From Verrucomicrobiota bacterium (GTDB lineage Bacteria > Verrucomicrobiota > Verrucomicrobiia > Chthoniobacterales > UBA10450), in assembly GCA_003218815.1 (NCBI GenBank), contig QHON01000131.1, positions 1 through 11,368 on the forward strand: a stretch of DNA of 11,368 nt. The letters are read 5' to 3'. The translations under genes and the position numbers were made by a program. Each line of letters opens with the position of its first letter. The stretch's first letter is position 1. Under the pieces are notes generated by a model. That model worked only from the letters and a program-made list of their open reading frames with translations, searched no databases and was not told where the DNA came from. Positions 1-7,704 of this stretch are shown here, piece by piece.

Positions 1-1152
1 ATCGACATCGAGCACCTGAATCGCGCTTTTCTTTGCAACGAGCGTTTGCGCAAGCGTCGCAAAGTTTTCCATATGCGGGCCAAAGATGACCGGTTTGCCT
101 GCTAGAATCGGTTCGACGGGATTCTGCCCTCCATGCGCCATCAAACTTTTTCCTATAAAGACAACAGTCGCGATACCGTACCAGCATTGAAGTTCACCGG
201 TTGTGTCAAGAAGCACGCAATCTGGCTTCGCGTCGCGATGACTTCTCGCTTCGCTCGCTAAACGCACATGGAGCGATAAAGCCTCAAGTTGCGCACGGAT
301 TTCGCGCAACCGTTCCACATGGCGAGGCGCTATAAACAAGCGCAGCGACGGAAATTTCTGACGCAACTTTAGGAAAACCCTGGCGAGAATTTCCTCTTCG
401 CCGCGATGAGTGCTGCCGCCGAAAAGCACAAGCTGGTCCGGACTTGAAACATTCAAGTCGAACACTCTGGCTTTTTGAACGTGCACGCGATCATCGCGAC
501 GAACCGGATCGTATTTGATGCTGCCAGTGTACCGAATTCGACTGCGCTCCACGCCGAGCCGCTGCCATCGATCGACGTCCGCAGGTTCTTGGACGCACAC
601 CAGATCGAGAAGCCGGAACGTCGGCGCGACGAAAAATCGGAATAATCGAAATCTCTTTTCCGATCTTGGCGATAAGCGCGCGTTAACAAGCGCAATTGGA
701 ATTCGACGTGCGCGAGCTTCCGCGGCGAGGTTAGGCCAGACCTCCGCCTCAATCAGAAGAATTCTCGCCGGGTGAAACACCGCAAAGGCGCGTCGCATGA
801 TCGGCCAGAAATCGAGGGGGGTGTACATCACCTCGATCCAGGAAGAAGCATTCTTGTTTGCTAAAGCAAATCCGGTCGTGGTCGTTGTGGTGAGCAGGCA
901 ATGCAGATCCGGTTCGAGAGCACGCAGCGCGCTCGCCAGTTTGAGCGCGACCGTGACTTCGCCCACGCTCACTGCATGCAGCCATGTGGATCTTGTCTTC
1001 GTTAAGCGCGTGCGTACATCGGCCCTGTACATTCCGACGCGCTGCCCAAATTTTTGGCGGTAACCGCCGCGACGGAACATCTTCAGCAAGTAGCCCGGCA
1101 AAAAAAACAAAAGCCCGAGTGGCCAGAGCAAATTGTAGATGATGCGAATCAT
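1..1152 (-). CDS. waaA: 3-deoxy-D-manno-octulosonic acid (Kdo) transferase WaaA, partial
   Basis: The enzyme transfers Kdo from CMP-Kdo to the lipid A precursor at the inner face of the cytoplasmic membrane, the first step of LPS core assembly. The frame is open for 384 codons from ATG at 1152 to the left edge; the family is usually about 420-430 residues, so only the last ~40 are missing. Visible landmarks are an N-terminal hydrophobic anchor (about residues 5-23, ending LFFLPGYLL), the WLHAVSVGEV block (57-66) whose Glu65 matches the family's catalytic glutamate, the GSTHRGEEE motif in the C-terminal GT-B half, and NPVEPILAGKPVIFGPHMENF-like donor-binding residues near the edge. The start codon overlaps the rsmD stop as ATGA, so it is probably translationally coupled. 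Whether it adds one Kdo or two cannot be read from sequence. Identification is firm. Confidence 0.93.
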   Translation of the reverse strand, partial: MIRIIYNLLWPLGLLFFLPGYLLKMFRRGGYRQKFGQRVGMYRADVRTRLTKTRSTWLHAVSVGEVTVALKLASALRALEPDLHCLLTTTTTTGFALANKNASSWIEVMYTPLDFWPIMRRAFAVFHPARILLIEAEVWPNLAAEARARRIPIALVNARLSPRSEKRFRLFRFFVAPTFRLLDLVCVQEPADVDRWQRLGVERSRIRYTGSIKYDPVRRDDRVHVQKARVFDLNVSSPDQLVLFGGSTHRGEEEILARVFLKLRQKFPSLRLFIAPRHVERLREIRAQLEALSLHVRLASEARSHRDAKPDCVLLDTTGELQCWYGIATVVFIGKSLMAHGGQNPVEPILAGKPVIFGPHMENFATLAQTLVAKKSAIQVLDVD

Positions 1153-1718
1153 GTCATGCTCGCTGAGGGAGGACGCCGCAAGAACAAGACCTCGGTCGCA
1201 CCGTATTTTCGCGCCCGGACGATATCCCAAAACTTTGTCGCAGGAGTTTGCTCAGCCGGACGCTTTTCCAGAACGAAAACACCATCGAACTCGAGTAATC
1301 GCGCCAACTCTTTATTCGTCAGGAGCTTTTCAGTAAAGCGCTCGCCAGATTTTGTTTTTTCGTAAGGCGGATCGGCAAAAATGATTTGGAATCTTTCGAG
1401 CCCGGAGGACCGCCTGAGGAATTCGAAGACTTCCTGCCTACGCACGCGTCCCCCGAGCTTTGTTTTAGCGAGATTTTTTTCGATTGCTTCGGTTGATTGT
1501 CTATCTTCCTCGACAAAGAGAACAGATGCCGCGCCGCGGCTGAGCGCTTCAATCCCGAGCGCACCGCTTCCGGCGAAAAGATCAAGGACCCGTGCATCGA
1601 TTATCGCGCCGCCCAAACTGGAAAAGATCGCGGCTTTCACGCGATCCATTGTCGGTCGAACGCGGCTCTTCGGTACTGCCAGGCGGAGGCCGCCGGCGCT
1701 GCCGGCGATCACTCTCAT
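1149..1718 (-). CDS. rsmD: 16S rRNA (guanine(966)-N(2))-methyltransferase RsmD
   Basis: This 189-residue SAM-dependent methyltransferase should methylate N2 of G966 (E. coli numbering) in 16S rRNA during 30S assembly in the cytoplasm. The protein begins MRVIAGSAGG, followed by the family signature RPTMDRVK (21-28), the SAM-binding motif DLFAGSGALG (46-55) and the catalytic DPPY motif for exocyclic amine methylation (116-119). Its length matches the family. The ATG at 1718-1716 overlaps the TGA of the upstream AsmA-like gene as ATGA, and its own TGA overlaps the waaA start the same way. It is therefore the middle gene of a coupled operon. In many genomes rsmD neighbours coaD; here it sits against waaA. 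No defects seen. Confidence 0.94.
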   Translation of the reverse strand: MRVIAGSAGGLRLAVPKSRVRPTMDRVKAAIFSSLGGAIIDARVLDLFAGSGALGIEALSRGAASVLFVEEDRQSTEAIEKNLAKTKLGGRVRRQEVFEFLRRSSGLERFQIIFADPPYEKTKSGERFTEKLLTNKELARLLEFDGVFVLEKRPAEQTPATKFWDIVRARKYGATEVLFLRRPPSASMT

Positions 1719-3283
1719 GGTGATGGGATTGGCGTTGCGCTGGTCTGCGGTGAGGTCGCTTCTGGGACAAGAGATGGCGCAGGAGTTACCACGTCGGTCG
1801 GTTTTTTTGTTTTTGGCCTCTCTCGTTTTCCGCCACCGAACAGACTGTTGATCGCATTACCAAGATCCTTGAGATCGCGCCCCACCAGTTTATCCATCAA
1901 ATTTGTTCTTGGCCGATCAACGCTGCCGCCAACCTGAAAATTGAGGGCAAAGTAGCCTGAGTCGTTAATGGGTTGGAAATTGTCGCGGATCGCTCTGAAA
2001 AGCTGACCTCGAATCTTTTCGTTGATCGCGAGTTGAGAGTCGAGCTTCAACTTGCCGTCAAACGTGATCGTGCCGGATGCGGAGAGGCGAACATTCGGCG
2101 ACCGCAAGATCAACTCATCGATGGTAACTAATCCGGGACTGACGTGGTACTTCGCCTGGGCCTGCTCAAGACGGAGCTCGGTCAGCTCTTCGATTTGAAG
2201 GATTTGCCCGATTGCGACCAGGAGACTGTATTGCTGCACTCTCCCATCGCGCAGGAAAATCTCGCCCTCCCCAATTAGCGCGTCGGGATCGGCGGTCTTT
2301 CCTGACGATTGGAATTCACCCTCTAATTTGCCCTGCACCATTCCCTTGGGGCCGCCGGCATCTGTGACAATCTGATCAGCCTGGACATTCCGAAACGTCA
2401 CGCTCGCACTGAATGGAGAATCCTCTGTCTCCGGCTGCATCGCGAACTGGCCACTGATTTCGCCCTTCCCTGCACGCGCGGACATGTTCGAAAGCTCCAG
2501 CACGTTTGGTTCATAGTGGACGGGTGATTGCAACTGCTCGAGAAAAAAACGATCGCGCACTGAAATTTTCGCGACCTTAGCATTGCCGCGAAGGGCAAGA
2601 CCATTGCGCATGCTGGAACGAAAATCCACGCCTGCGAAGGTCCCAATCACATTACCGGCGCGATCGAGAAAACTGAAATTGCCACCCTTGATGTTGACTC
2701 GCTGAATCTCCGGAGCCAAGCCAGCGTGTGAGGTCGGGAATTTGGCGATCGTGCCTGGCTCTGGCGACAGAAGAGGTACTGGCGTAAATCCTGGTGGAGG
2801 AGACGCAGCCAAATTGGGTGGCACGGTTGCGGTTCGCGCTTCGGAATTACCTGGAGGCTGTTCCGCTGAAACAGTCGGAGTCTCTCTTTCTCGCGAACCG
2901 GGCAATCGCCATTTCCCTGCCGTGTCTTGCGGCCAAATTACGTTTGGATTAACCAGTGACACTTCTTTGATCACCAGCCTTCGTGAAAAAAGCGAGAGGA
3001 AACGAACGCGAAGACGGAACGTTCTCGCTTCCAGGAAATGGTCCCGGCTCACCGCAGAGTTCTGCGCAATGGTAATACCGCTTAATTCGAGCCCGCCCCA
3101 AGGCGTCACGCTCATGCGGCGAATCTCCAATGCGGCACCGAGTCGCTGACTCAGTTCCTGCTGAATCTTTGCTTGTGTCGCTTGCGATTGCACATACAAG
3201 TTCACGCCGATTAACAGAATCGCGCCGAGCGCAATCACTGTCCCAAAGGCAATCAGCACAACTAGGCGTAGCTTTCGCACCAC
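1715..3283 (-). CDS. AsmA-like membrane-anchored envelope protein
   Basis: A 522-residue protein with a single N-terminal transmembrane segment (about 7-29) and a long, presumably periplasmic, beta-rich body. The early motif ALEIRRMSVTPWGGLELSGI (51-70) and the C-terminal part with alternating strands (for example VRLSASGTITFDGKLKLDSQ) resemble AsmA/YhdP-type repeats. In those families the proteins bridge inner and outer membranes and help lipid transport or outer-membrane assembly. A Pro/Ser/Thr/Glu-rich segment (about 131-178) and a charged then Pro/Thr/Ser-rich tail (about 483-522) look disordered. The start is GTG at 3283, with a second GTG directly after it. No ATG, GTG or TTG lies in frame upstream within the gap and no clear Shine-Dalgarno is visible, so the start is uncertain by a codon or so. 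It leads the operon with rsmD and waaA. Family placement is by pattern; exact function is unknown. Confidence 0.75.
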   Translation of the reverse strand: MVRKLRLVVLIAFGTVIALGAILLIGVNLYVQSQATQAKIQQELSQRLGAALEIRRMSVTPWGGLELSGITIAQNSAVSRDHFLEARTFRLRVRFLSLFSRRLVIKEVSLVNPNVIWPQDTAGKWRLPGSRERETPTVSAEQPPGNSEARTATVPPNLAASPPPGFTPVPLLSPEPGTIAKFPTSHAGLAPEIQRVNIKGGNFSFLDRAGNVIGTFAGVDFRSSMRNGLALRGNAKVAKISVRDRFFLEQLQSPVHYEPNVLELSNMSARAGKGEISGQFAMQPETEDSPFSASVTFRNVQADQIVTDAGGPKGMVQGKLEGEFQSSGKTADPDALIGEGEIFLRDGRVQQYSLLVAIGQILQIEELTELRLEQAQAKYHVSPGLVTIDELILRSPNVRLSASGTITFDGKLKLDSQLAINEKIRGQLFRAIRDNFQPINDSGYFALNFQVGGSVDRPRTNLMDKLVGRDLKDLGNAINSLFGGGKRERPKTKKPTDVVTPAPSLVPEATSPQTSATPIPSP

Positions 3284-3345
3284 CGAGACGTTACCCAGCC
3301 CCAGTTTGAAGAAAAGATCAAAGCCCTTTCCCTTTTTTCCTGTGT
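3284..3345. other. divergent intergenic gap between AsmA-like and lipid kinase genes
   Basis: This 62-bp gap separates two divergently transcribed units and must hold both promoters unless they lie inside the genes. It contains a pyrimidine-rich plus-strand run just before the kinase start. I see no convincing paired -35/-10 boxes in either direction and no Shine-Dalgarno for either GTG start. Confidence 0.6.
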
Positions 3346-4218
3346 GTGAGTAAGACAGTCATCATTCTCAACCCGGCCGCAGGAAGCGAACAAGCGGAGC
3401 GTTGGCGGGAGCGTATCAAATCGATCGCGCCCGGGGGCGACTTGTTCACCACCTCACGCTCCGGCGAAGCAGAGACGCTAGCCCGGCGCGCCGCAGATAA
3501 GGGGTTCGAAAAAATCGTTGCCGCGGGCGGTGATGGAACGGTTAACGAGGTGGTCAACGGCTTGGTCGGGAGCGGAGCCACGCTGGGCCTCCTCCCGATG
3601 GGAACGGTGAATGTCTTCGCGATGGAGCTCGGTCTACCCATGCACGATCTCGAACTTTGCTGGGACATTATTCAGGATGAAAACACGCGGCTTGTCGATC
3701 TTCCGAGTGCAAATGGAAAATATTTTGTTCAGCTCGCCGGCGTGGGTCTTGATGCGCAAGTCGTGAAGGAAACCAGCCTTGCCTTCAAACGCAGTTTCGG
3801 TCCGCTTAGCTATCTCATCTCCGCAGCGCAAATCGCTGCACGGCGTCCACCGAGACTTTTCATTGAGTCGGAGAATGCCTCCATCGATGAGGGGTCCTTT
3901 GTTCTCGTTGGAAATGGGCGCTTTTATGGAGGACCTTTCCCATTCTTCAAACACGCGGCCATCGATGATGGATTATTTGATGTCGTCGTGTTCAAGCGGC
4001 TCGGCTATCTCGAGATCATCAAGTATCTACAGGACGTTGTGTTCAGCTCGGATATTCGCGTCCCCGAGATTGAATATTTTCAGACCAGGCATCTGCGCGT
4101 CACGAGCGAACAAAATGTTCCTGTGGAACTCGACGGCGAACTGGCTGGGAGTTGTCCGGTTGATTTCCAAATCCGGGAAGGAGCGGTTCGCGTGTTGGCG
4201 CCTGCAGCTTCGTCGTAA
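3346..4218 (+). CDS. diacylglycerol kinase family (YegS/DagK-like) lipid kinase
   Basis: A 290-residue cytoplasmic or membrane-associated kinase of the DAGK catalytic superfamily, expected to phosphorylate diacylglycerol or a related lipid with ATP. The N-terminal strand TVIILNPAAGS (4-14) is the usual start of the fold. The nucleotide-binding GGDGT motif is at 61-65, a second conserved block GTVNVFA at 86-92 (family consensus has GTaNdfA, so Val-Asn-Val is a mild variant), then GVGLDAQVV, and the C-terminal PVELDGE motif (259-265) that closes the beta-sandwich domain. The start is GTG at 3346, which gives the normal N-terminus; no Shine-Dalgarno is seen. glnE follows after 40 bp on the same strand, so the two may be cotranscribed. 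The lipid substrate cannot be assigned from sequence; phosphatidylglycerol or sphingoid-base specificity is possible. Confidence 0.88.
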   Translation: MSKTVIILNPAAGSEQAERWRERIKSIAPGGDLFTTSRSGEAETLARRAADKGFEKIVAAGGDGTVNEVVNGLVGSGATLGLLPMGTVNVFAMELGLPMHDLELCWDIIQDENTRLVDLPSANGKYFVQLAGVGLDAQVVKETSLAFKRSFGPLSYLISAAQIAARRPPRLFIESENASIDEGSFVLVGNGRFYGGPFPFFKHAAIDDGLFDVVVFKRLGYLEIIKYLQDVVFSSDIRVPEIEYFQTRHLRVTSEQNVPVELDGELAGSCPVDFQIREGAVRVLAPAASS

Positions 4219-4258
4219 TCAACGGCGTTGCAACAGCTAGTCTTTCAATCCAATCCGC

Positions 4259-7009
4259 ATGATGCTTCACCCGATGGATCGCGGTGATCGTTGGATTCGC
4301 GAGAAGGCCGCCGCCTCGCTAGACCCGCCGCAGGTCGAAACCACCCTGAGTCAACTTAGCGAAAAGTGGCCGGCAAACGCTGTGCCCCTCATCGACGTCG
4401 TCGAACAATTTCCCTTGGGCGAAGCTGCCCTGCTTCACCTCCTCGCAGTTTCAAGCATTTGCGCGGCGAGATTGAGGCGGAATCCCGAAGCTCTTCTTTG
4501 GCTTCATCAATCTGATGTGTGTCTCGCGTCTCGCGGCTACGCAGAAATGTTTAACGAGCTCCACACCCTCGCAGGCGACTCGATCTCAGAAGAAAATTTT
4601 GGAGCGCTTCGTTTTTGGAAAGGCCGCGAGATGACGCGAGTCGCGCTTCGGGAACTTGCGAACGTAGCGCCGCTTGAGGAGACCACCGGGGAGCTTTCGC
4701 AGATCGCCGAGATTTGTGTCCGTCGCGTATTTCAATCTATAAATGCGGAATTCAAGCAACGCTACGGTTCGCCCCATGCTGAATTCGCCATTCTCGCGCT
4801 CGGTAAACTCGGAGGCGGCGAGCTGAATCATAGCTCGGATGTCGATCTTCTTTTCCTCTACAGCGATGAAGGTCAACTATCGCCGCATCTTTCTTATCAC
4901 GAATTCTTTAACCGGCTGGCAAAGAAAATTCTCGAAACATTTTCAATACCTCATCCGGAAGGCTCACTGTTTCGGATCGATCTCCGTCTTCGCCCGGAAG
5001 GCTCAGCTGGGCCACTCGCGCGATCGCTCGAGAGCATGGAAAATTATTATGCCGGTTTCGGCGAAACTTGGGAGCGCCTCGCCCTGATCAAGGCCCGCGG
5101 AATCGGCGGCAGTCGGGAGTTGGCTTACGAATTCTTGCGGCAGCATCAACCTTTCATTTATCCGAGTAGCCCGACACCCGATTTGCTCGACGAGATCGCC
5201 AACATCAAGCGACGCATCGAGCGCGATGTCGTCGGACACGATGAGCTTGAACGCGACGTCAAACTCGGCCGGGGTGGCATTCGCGAAATCGAGTTTGTCG
5301 TGCAGGCACTTCAGCTTATCCACGGGGCGCATCATGCGTTCCTGCAAGAAGCGAGCACGCTCAAAGCGCTGCGCGGTCTTCGTCAATTGGATCTTCTTCC
5401 GCGCGATGAGGTGCTTACGCTAGACAAGGCATATCGGTTTCTCCGGCGCGTTGAGCATCGTTTGCAAATCGAGGCCGAACAGCAGACTCACACCGTTCCG
5501 CGGGAACCGGAAGCTCTGCGGCGACTCGCCCTCAGCCTTCGTTTTTCGTCCGGTGAACGATTCACCGTGGCGCTACAAGAAAAGATGCGCACTGTGCGCT
5601 CGATTTTTGAACGGGTCATTTCCGGAACGCACGCCGAACCCGCCAAAATTGATCTGGAAATTTTCAGTAACCAAAAACGAGCGGTCAAGGCGCTTGCGGA
5701 TCTGGCACAAGGCCCCGCCAGTTTCCATATCGCACCGCGCACGCGCCAAATATTCCGTAAGCTGCGTCCGGTTTTGCTTGAGTGGCTCGCGAAGGCGGCG
5801 GACCCCGATGCAACTCTCAACCAATTGGTTCGGTTTGTTGAAGCCTATGGCTTGCGCAGTTTGCTCTTCGAGCTCCTCGTCACTAATCCTCGACTACTCG
5901 AGCTGTTGGTAAAAACCTTCGATGCCAGCCGGTTTGCCAGCGAGCTTTTGATCCGTCGCCCACAACTCCTGGAAGACATCACCCGAGATCCAACATTTCA
6001 TGAACCGCGATCGATGGCGGAAAATTTACGGCGGATCGATTCGTTAGGCGCGGATGCCAGCAATCTCGACCCGATACGCGCATACCGGCAGAGGCAACTG
6101 TTGCGCATCATCCTACGCGAGGTGCTGGGGCTTTCCAGCCCGGCGGCGACCTTCACCGAGCTTTCCGATGTGGCCGAAGCCTGTCTGCTTTATATGGCCA
6201 GACTCCTTGGAAACGAGCAATTGACTATCATCGCGCTCGGAAAATTTGGTGGACGCGAGATCAGCTACGGCGCGGATCTGGACGTTTTATTCGTGGGCGA
6301 CGACACTCGCGCCGCGCAAAATCTTGTCATCGCTATGGCGCAGCCGACTGCCGAGGGAAATATTTGGGCGCTGGATGCAAGGCTGCGCCCTGAAGGGGAA
6401 AAAGGCCCGATTGTTTGTTCCCTTGAGACTTATCAATCGTATTACGCAAACCGGGCGCAGCCGTGGGAGTTGCAGGCTCTGACTCGCGCGCGGGCCGTCA
6501 GCGGGCCATTACAAAACGAATTTACGGAAATTGCAAAACGTGCCTGGCGTCGCGCCAGCCAGGATGCCGATCTTCCCATAAGAATCGACAGCATGCTCGA
6601 GCGCATTCGGCGCGAGCGCGGAAGCGGATCCGATTTTCTTGATTTCAAAACGGGGACCGGCGGAAGCATTGAAGGCGAATTTCTGGTTCAAGCGCTGCAA
6701 ATGCGCGCCGATATTTGGGAGCCAAACTGGGCCGGTGCCCTCGACCGGCTGTGCGAAACTAGGCGCATGACCGATTCAGAAGCAGCCAAACTCAAAGGGG
6801 CGTACACGTTTCTGCGCCGTTGTGAATCTGTATTGCGGCGTTTTGACAATAAAAGCATTTCGGCGTTTCCAAGCGATCCGAACGAACAACGAAAGCTTGC
6901 CATTCGTCTTGGCCATCATGACCTCGATGGCTTCCGTGAAAAGTATGTCGACGCCCGCGAGACCATCCACGCTCTCTATAACCTGCGCGTTAAGAATGCA
7001 TCCGCTTAG
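4259..7009 (+). CDS. glnE: bifunctional glutamine synthetase adenylyltransferase / adenylyl-removing enzyme GlnE
   Basis: GlnE controls nitrogen assimilation by attaching AMP to a tyrosine of glutamine synthetase and removing it by phosphorolysis, usually directed by PII proteins. At 916 residues it is close to the E. coli length (946). Two homologous nucleotidyltransferase domains are visible. The N-terminal adenylyl-removing half has LGKLGGGELNHSSDVD (181-196, metal ligands Asp194 and Asp196) followed by LRLRPEGSAGPLARSLE. The C-terminal adenylyltransferase half has LGKFGGREISYGADLD (660-675, Asp673 and Asp675) followed by ARLRPEGEKGPIVCSLE. Both active sites look intact, so the enzyme should be bidirectional. 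The two are separated by a long helical linker. Start candidates are ATG at 4259, 4262 or 4274; none has a clear Shine-Dalgarno. No glnA or glnB is present in the window. The stop lies 6 bp from the stop of the converging DUF4112 gene. Confidence 0.95.
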   Translation: MMLHPMDRGDRWIREKAAASLDPPQVETTLSQLSEKWPANAVPLIDVVEQFPLGEAALLHLLAVSSICAARLRRNPEALLWLHQSDVCLASRGYAEMFNELHTLAGDSISEENFGALRFWKGREMTRVALRELANVAPLEETTGELSQIAEICVRRVFQSINAEFKQRYGSPHAEFAILALGKLGGGELNHSSDVDLLFLYSDEGQLSPHLSYHEFFNRLAKKILETFSIPHPEGSLFRIDLRLRPEGSAGPLARSLESMENYYAGFGETWERLALIKARGIGGSRELAYEFLRQHQPFIYPSSPTPDLLDEIANIKRRIERDVVGHDELERDVKLGRGGIREIEFVVQALQLIHGAHHAFLQEASTLKALRGLRQLDLLPRDEVLTLDKAYRFLRRVEHRLQIEAEQQTHTVPREPEALRRLALSLRFSSGERFTVALQEKMRTVRSIFERVISGTHAEPAKIDLEIFSNQKRAVKALADLAQGPASFHIAPRTRQIFRKLRPVLLEWLAKAADPDATLNQLVRFVEAYGLRSLLFELLVTNPRLLELLVKTFDASRFASELLIRRPQLLEDITRDPTFHEPRSMAENLRRIDSLGADASNLDPIRAYRQRQLLRIILREVLGLSSPAATFTELSDVAEACLLYMARLLGNEQLTIIALGKFGGREISYGADLDVLFVGDDTRAAQNLVIAMAQPTAEGNIWALDARLRPEGEKGPIVCSLETYQSYYANRAQPWELQALTRARAVSGPLQNEFTEIAKRAWRRASQDADLPIRIDSMLERIRRERGSGSDFLDFKTGTGGSIEGEFLVQALQMRADIWEPNWAGALDRLCETRRMTDSEAAKLKGAYTFLRRCESVLRRFDNKSISAFPSDPNEQRKLAIRLGHHDLDGFREKYVDARETIHALYNLRVKNASA

Positions 7010-7015
7010 TTTGGG

Positions 7016-7600
7016 TTACCGCCCGAAAATTAATTGCCAGATAGCCTGCAACACGAGCAGGCTCACAAACAAACCTACGCAAGCGATAATGAAAAGCAGA
7101 GTCAGAACCGCGAGAAGGAATATCCAATCGCCTCTTCTCGATCGCTCAGGCGCGGCAGCGTACCGCTGAAGCAGCTCATAATTGCGCACGTTCGACTTGA
7201 ACCAGAATGAAAACGCGTCGCCCAGACCCGGGATGATTCCGACCACTTCGTTGACCAAGATATTCATCGCCATCCGCGCGAGCAGAATTTTCGGAACACC
7301 ACATCGCGCTGCGTGAACAAGTGCCACCGCCGAAATTATTGCGGAGGCCACGTCGCCGATTCCAGGAAGGAGACCAATAATCGGATCGAGGCCGAAGCGG
7401 ATTTTCGTTCCGGGAAAGCGGAGGAATTCATCCATGATGAGCGCGAGCCACCGGAAAAGCAGCTCGAGAGAAGCGCGCTCTTGTCGAACTTCTGGAGGGA
7501 GAACTTCCCACTCCCACGTTTCCGATCCCGATCTGTTCGGCTCCGCTCCCTTTCGTTCAGGGCCGGTTTTGCGATTGCCGATTTGGGATTTCATTGCCAC
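7016..7600 (-). CDS. DUF4112 domain-containing membrane protein
   Basis: A 194-residue protein (192 if started at the internal ATG). After a polar N-terminus (1-45) comes the DUF4112 region (about 48-147) with its characteristic paired turns: RFPGTKIRFGLDPIIGLLPG, IGDVASAI, and later GIIPGLGDAFSFWFKSN with RNYELL. A C-terminal hydrophobic stretch (about 159-192) forms one or two membrane helices. Function of the family is not known; it is a small membrane protein. The longest frame starts at GTG 7600, but AGGCGG sits five bases before the ATG at 7594, a good ribosome-binding position, so I favour ATG 7594. It lies 104 bp downstream of rho on the same strand, possibly cotranscribed, and converges on glnE. 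Confidence 0.85.
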   Translation of the reverse strand: MAMKSQIGNRKTGPERKGAEPNRSGSETWEWEVLPPEVRQERASLELLFRWLALIMDEFLRFPGTKIRFGLDPIIGLLPGIGDVASAIISAVALVHAARCGVPKILLARMAMNILVNEVVGIIPGLGDAFSFWFKSNVRNYELLQRYAAAPERSRRGDWIFLLAVLTLLFIIACVGLFVSLLVLQAIWQLIFGR

Positions 7601-7607
7601 CGCCTGG
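7600..7607 (-). promoter_or_regulatory. ribosome binding site favouring ATG 7594 of the DUF4112 gene
   Basis: On the minus strand the bases read AGGCGGTGGCAATG. AGGCGG matches five of six bases of the consensus AGGAGG and stands five bases from the ATG at 7594-7592. It abuts or overlaps the upstream GTG at 7600, which is therefore the less likely start. This is one of the few clear Shine-Dalgarno sequences in the window. Confidence 0.5.
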
Positions 7608-7669
7608 ATCGCACGTCGCAGTCAGCATTGCTGCGGCGGACCCAACGTTCTAAGCGTAACCAAAGAAGT

Positions 7670-7701
7670 TCTCGAGGACTGTCGATGACCCTCGCTCGAG
7701 A
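7670..7701 (-). terminator. possible hairpin just after rho
   Basis: Perfect 7-base inverted repeat, TCTCGAG and CTCGAGA, with an 18-base loop, starting a few bases past the rho stop codon. It is followed on the minus strand by ACTTCTTTGG, which is too weak a T run for a typical intrinsic terminator. It could be a partial terminator, an mRNA-end stabiliser or chance. Confidence 0.25.
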
Positions 7702-7704
7702 CTC

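Noticed and set aside
453..985. Short minus-strand open frames of 78 and 99 codons inside the left-hand gene.
   Set aside because: They are alternative frames of waaA, whose main frame is open across the whole region and carries the family motifs.
2742..3149. Plus-strand open frame of 135 codons opposite the AsmA-like gene.
   Set aside because: No family resemblance; composition follows from the antisense of the Pro-rich linker and the coding strand is well explained.
3306..3334. TTGAAG in the divergent gap as a -35 box for the lipid kinase gene.
   Set aside because: No acceptable -10 box lies 16-18 bases downstream.
4181..4258. A possible small gene between the lipid kinase and glnE.
   Set aside because: The gap is 40 bases with no start, ribosome-binding site or conserved motif.
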